Shown: positions 63,204 to 64,000 of the stretch, in pieces | Layout of the letters: every line of letters begins with the position of its first letter | Position numbering within the stretch: position 1 is the first letter of the stretch | Origin: DATLLN01 sp963809205 | GTDB lineage: Bacteria; Actinomycetota; Thermoleophilia; Gaiellales; JAICJC01 | Direction: 5' to 3' | Assembly: GCA_963809205.1 (NCBI GenBank) | Contig: CAWEIS010000004.1 | Coordinates: 248,001 to 312,000, forward strand | DNA: 64,000 nt | Notes under the pieces: generated by a model | The model's input: the letters and a program-made list of their open reading frames with translations, nothing else | The model's database searches: none | What the model was told of the DNA's origin: nothing | Position numbers and translations under genes: made by a program

Positions 63204-64000
63204 TCAGCCGGACATGACGAGGTCGCGCTCGGGGACGATGCCCCAGCGCTGCGCCGTCGCCCGCAGGTCGTCGTCCAGCGGCCAGGCGTCGGCCCGCGCG
63301 TCGCCCTCGTGGGACGGCGAGCCGCCCTTCAGCGCCATGCTGCCGGTGTTGTCGCCGATGGCCGCGATCTCGGCCAGGTCCTCGGCCGTCAGGGGCACGA
63401 CCTGCGGGACGCCGGCCAGCTCGGCGCGCTTGGCCTCGATCGGCTTGCGCGTCGGCGCCCGGCTCCTGGATCAGCGTCGGCGCCACGCACGCGACCGCCG
63501 GCTGCGCCAGCGTCCACTGGCAGGCGAGCTGCAGCGGGGTCAGGCCGTGGCGCTCGGCGATCGGCCGCATCCGGTCGAGCCGCTCGCGCGCCGGCGTCGA
63601 CCCAGCCGGCCGGGCGGAACGCGCGGTGGTCGCGCGGCGCGGAGCTCGTCCTCGTCGGGCACGTCGTCGTGGAAGATGCCGCCGTAGTCGACGACCCGCG
63701 CCAGCACCGCACGTCGTGCGCTCGCAGGCCGGCAGCGCCAGCCGGCCGGGCCACGGCTCGAACGGGTTCAGGATCAGCATCGCCCAGTCGATCAGCGTCG
63801 CCGAACCGCTCCAGGCAGCGATCACGTCGAGCGTGAAGCCGTTGGCCGGCCCCGGCGCGACGCCGATCGCGTCGCGTCAGGCCCTCGTCGCGCAGCGCCG
63901 CCATGCGCGTCCCAGACGGCCTCGCGACGAGTAGCCGATGCGGTCGGGGTTGTGCAGCAGCAGCACGTCGAAGCGGTCGGCGCCGCAGCGCTCGAGGCTG
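63204..64000 (-). pseudogene. Aldo/keto reductase, frameshifted and cut by the right edge
   Basis: Pieces of an NADPH-dependent aldo-keto reductase in several frames. D-R-F-D-V-L-L-L-H-N-P-D-R-I-G near 63960 carries the conserved His region; the middle has L-T-P-L-Q-L-A-C-Q-W-T-L-A-Q-P-A-V; the end has L-T-A-E-D-L-A-E-I-A-A-I-G-D-N. The N-terminus with the catalytic Tyr lies beyond the window. It is directly upstream of the CNNM gene, probably co-transcribed. Confidence 0.72.

Noticed and set aside
60236..64000. The right end as a decaying horizontally acquired island
   Set aside because: Gene types and base composition match the rest of the window, and the damage is uniform single-base insertions across all four genes.

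Overview
The window is a gene-dense, GC-rich stretch with no gene-free gap longer than about 280 bases. It reads as the chromosome of an actinobacterium. The best single argument is the minus-strand block FhaA - FhaB - PP2C - SEDS - PBP - PASTA kinase at 5.4-12.4 kb, the usual actinobacterial signalling/cell-wall cluster. Dcd, GabT, DUF4446, the ANTAR regulator and A2-type haem-copper oxidases fit as well. A deep lineage such as Thermoleophilia is my guess, not something the sequence proves. No rRNA, CRISPR array, prophage or insertion sequence was found. One tRNA (Arg, anticodon CCT) lies at 55.9 kb.

Layout. 0-4.4 kb: truncated SDR gene, dcd, gabT, a secreted CAP protein, a zinc-ribbon protein and a PLP ammonia-lyase. 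4.4-14.1 kb (minus): ddl, PASTA kinase, penicillin-binding protein, SEDS protein, PP2C phosphatase, two FHA proteins and a second, polytopic membrane kinase. Most junctions are 4-base GTGA overlaps. 14.2-18.8 kb: two membrane proteins, a cation-efflux protein and a DUF47/Pit phosphate pair. 18.8-24.6 kb: GAF/HD-GYP protein, glnA behind a structured leader with a terminator, and a GAF-HisKA_2 kinase with an ANTAR regulator. 24.2-28 kb: an OmpR-type two-component pair (frameshifted) divergent from an HtrA protease. 28-33 kb: ABC-F protein, oxidoreductase, ornithine-cyclodeaminase-like enzyme, MFS. 33-41.3 kb: two haem-copper oxidase clusters, the first with a subunit I fused to a C-terminal stress-protein-like domain, the second containing an unlisted 38-residue membrane peptide. 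41.4-47.2 kb: band-7/NfeD pair, RNase D, MFS, an envelope protein and an ECF sigma/anti-sigma pair. 47.2-55 kb (minus): M20 peptidase, two YbhN-type flippase-like proteins, a SHOCT protein, an ABC ATPase, a HerA-like ATPase and two small membrane proteins. 55-64 kb: a junction joining two broken genes, the tRNA, a frameshifted secreted protein, small genes, then MarR/MFS, a CNNM-type protein and an aldo-keto reductase that are heavily frameshifted.

How the parts may work together. The glnA leader carries two tandem hairpins with near-identical loops. The second shares its 3' arm with the 5' arm of an intrinsic terminator, and an EutW/EutV-like kinase plus ANTAR (RNA-binding antiterminator) pair follows glnA. 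This is the most interesting candidate regulatory system here.

Regulation. About twenty first-in-operon genes have a TANNNT hexamer 5-9 bases before the start codon and no visible Shine-Dalgarno sequence. This suggests widespread leaderless transcripts. Genes with longer leaders (gabT, glnA, htrA, the CAP protein, the second oxidase subunit II) have good Shine-Dalgarno sequences instead.

Quality. Single-base frameshifts, mostly +1 in short G or C runs, break several otherwise well-conserved genes and become very dense after about 60.4 kb. Consensus error near a contig end is more likely than real decay, but this cannot be settled from the sequence alone.
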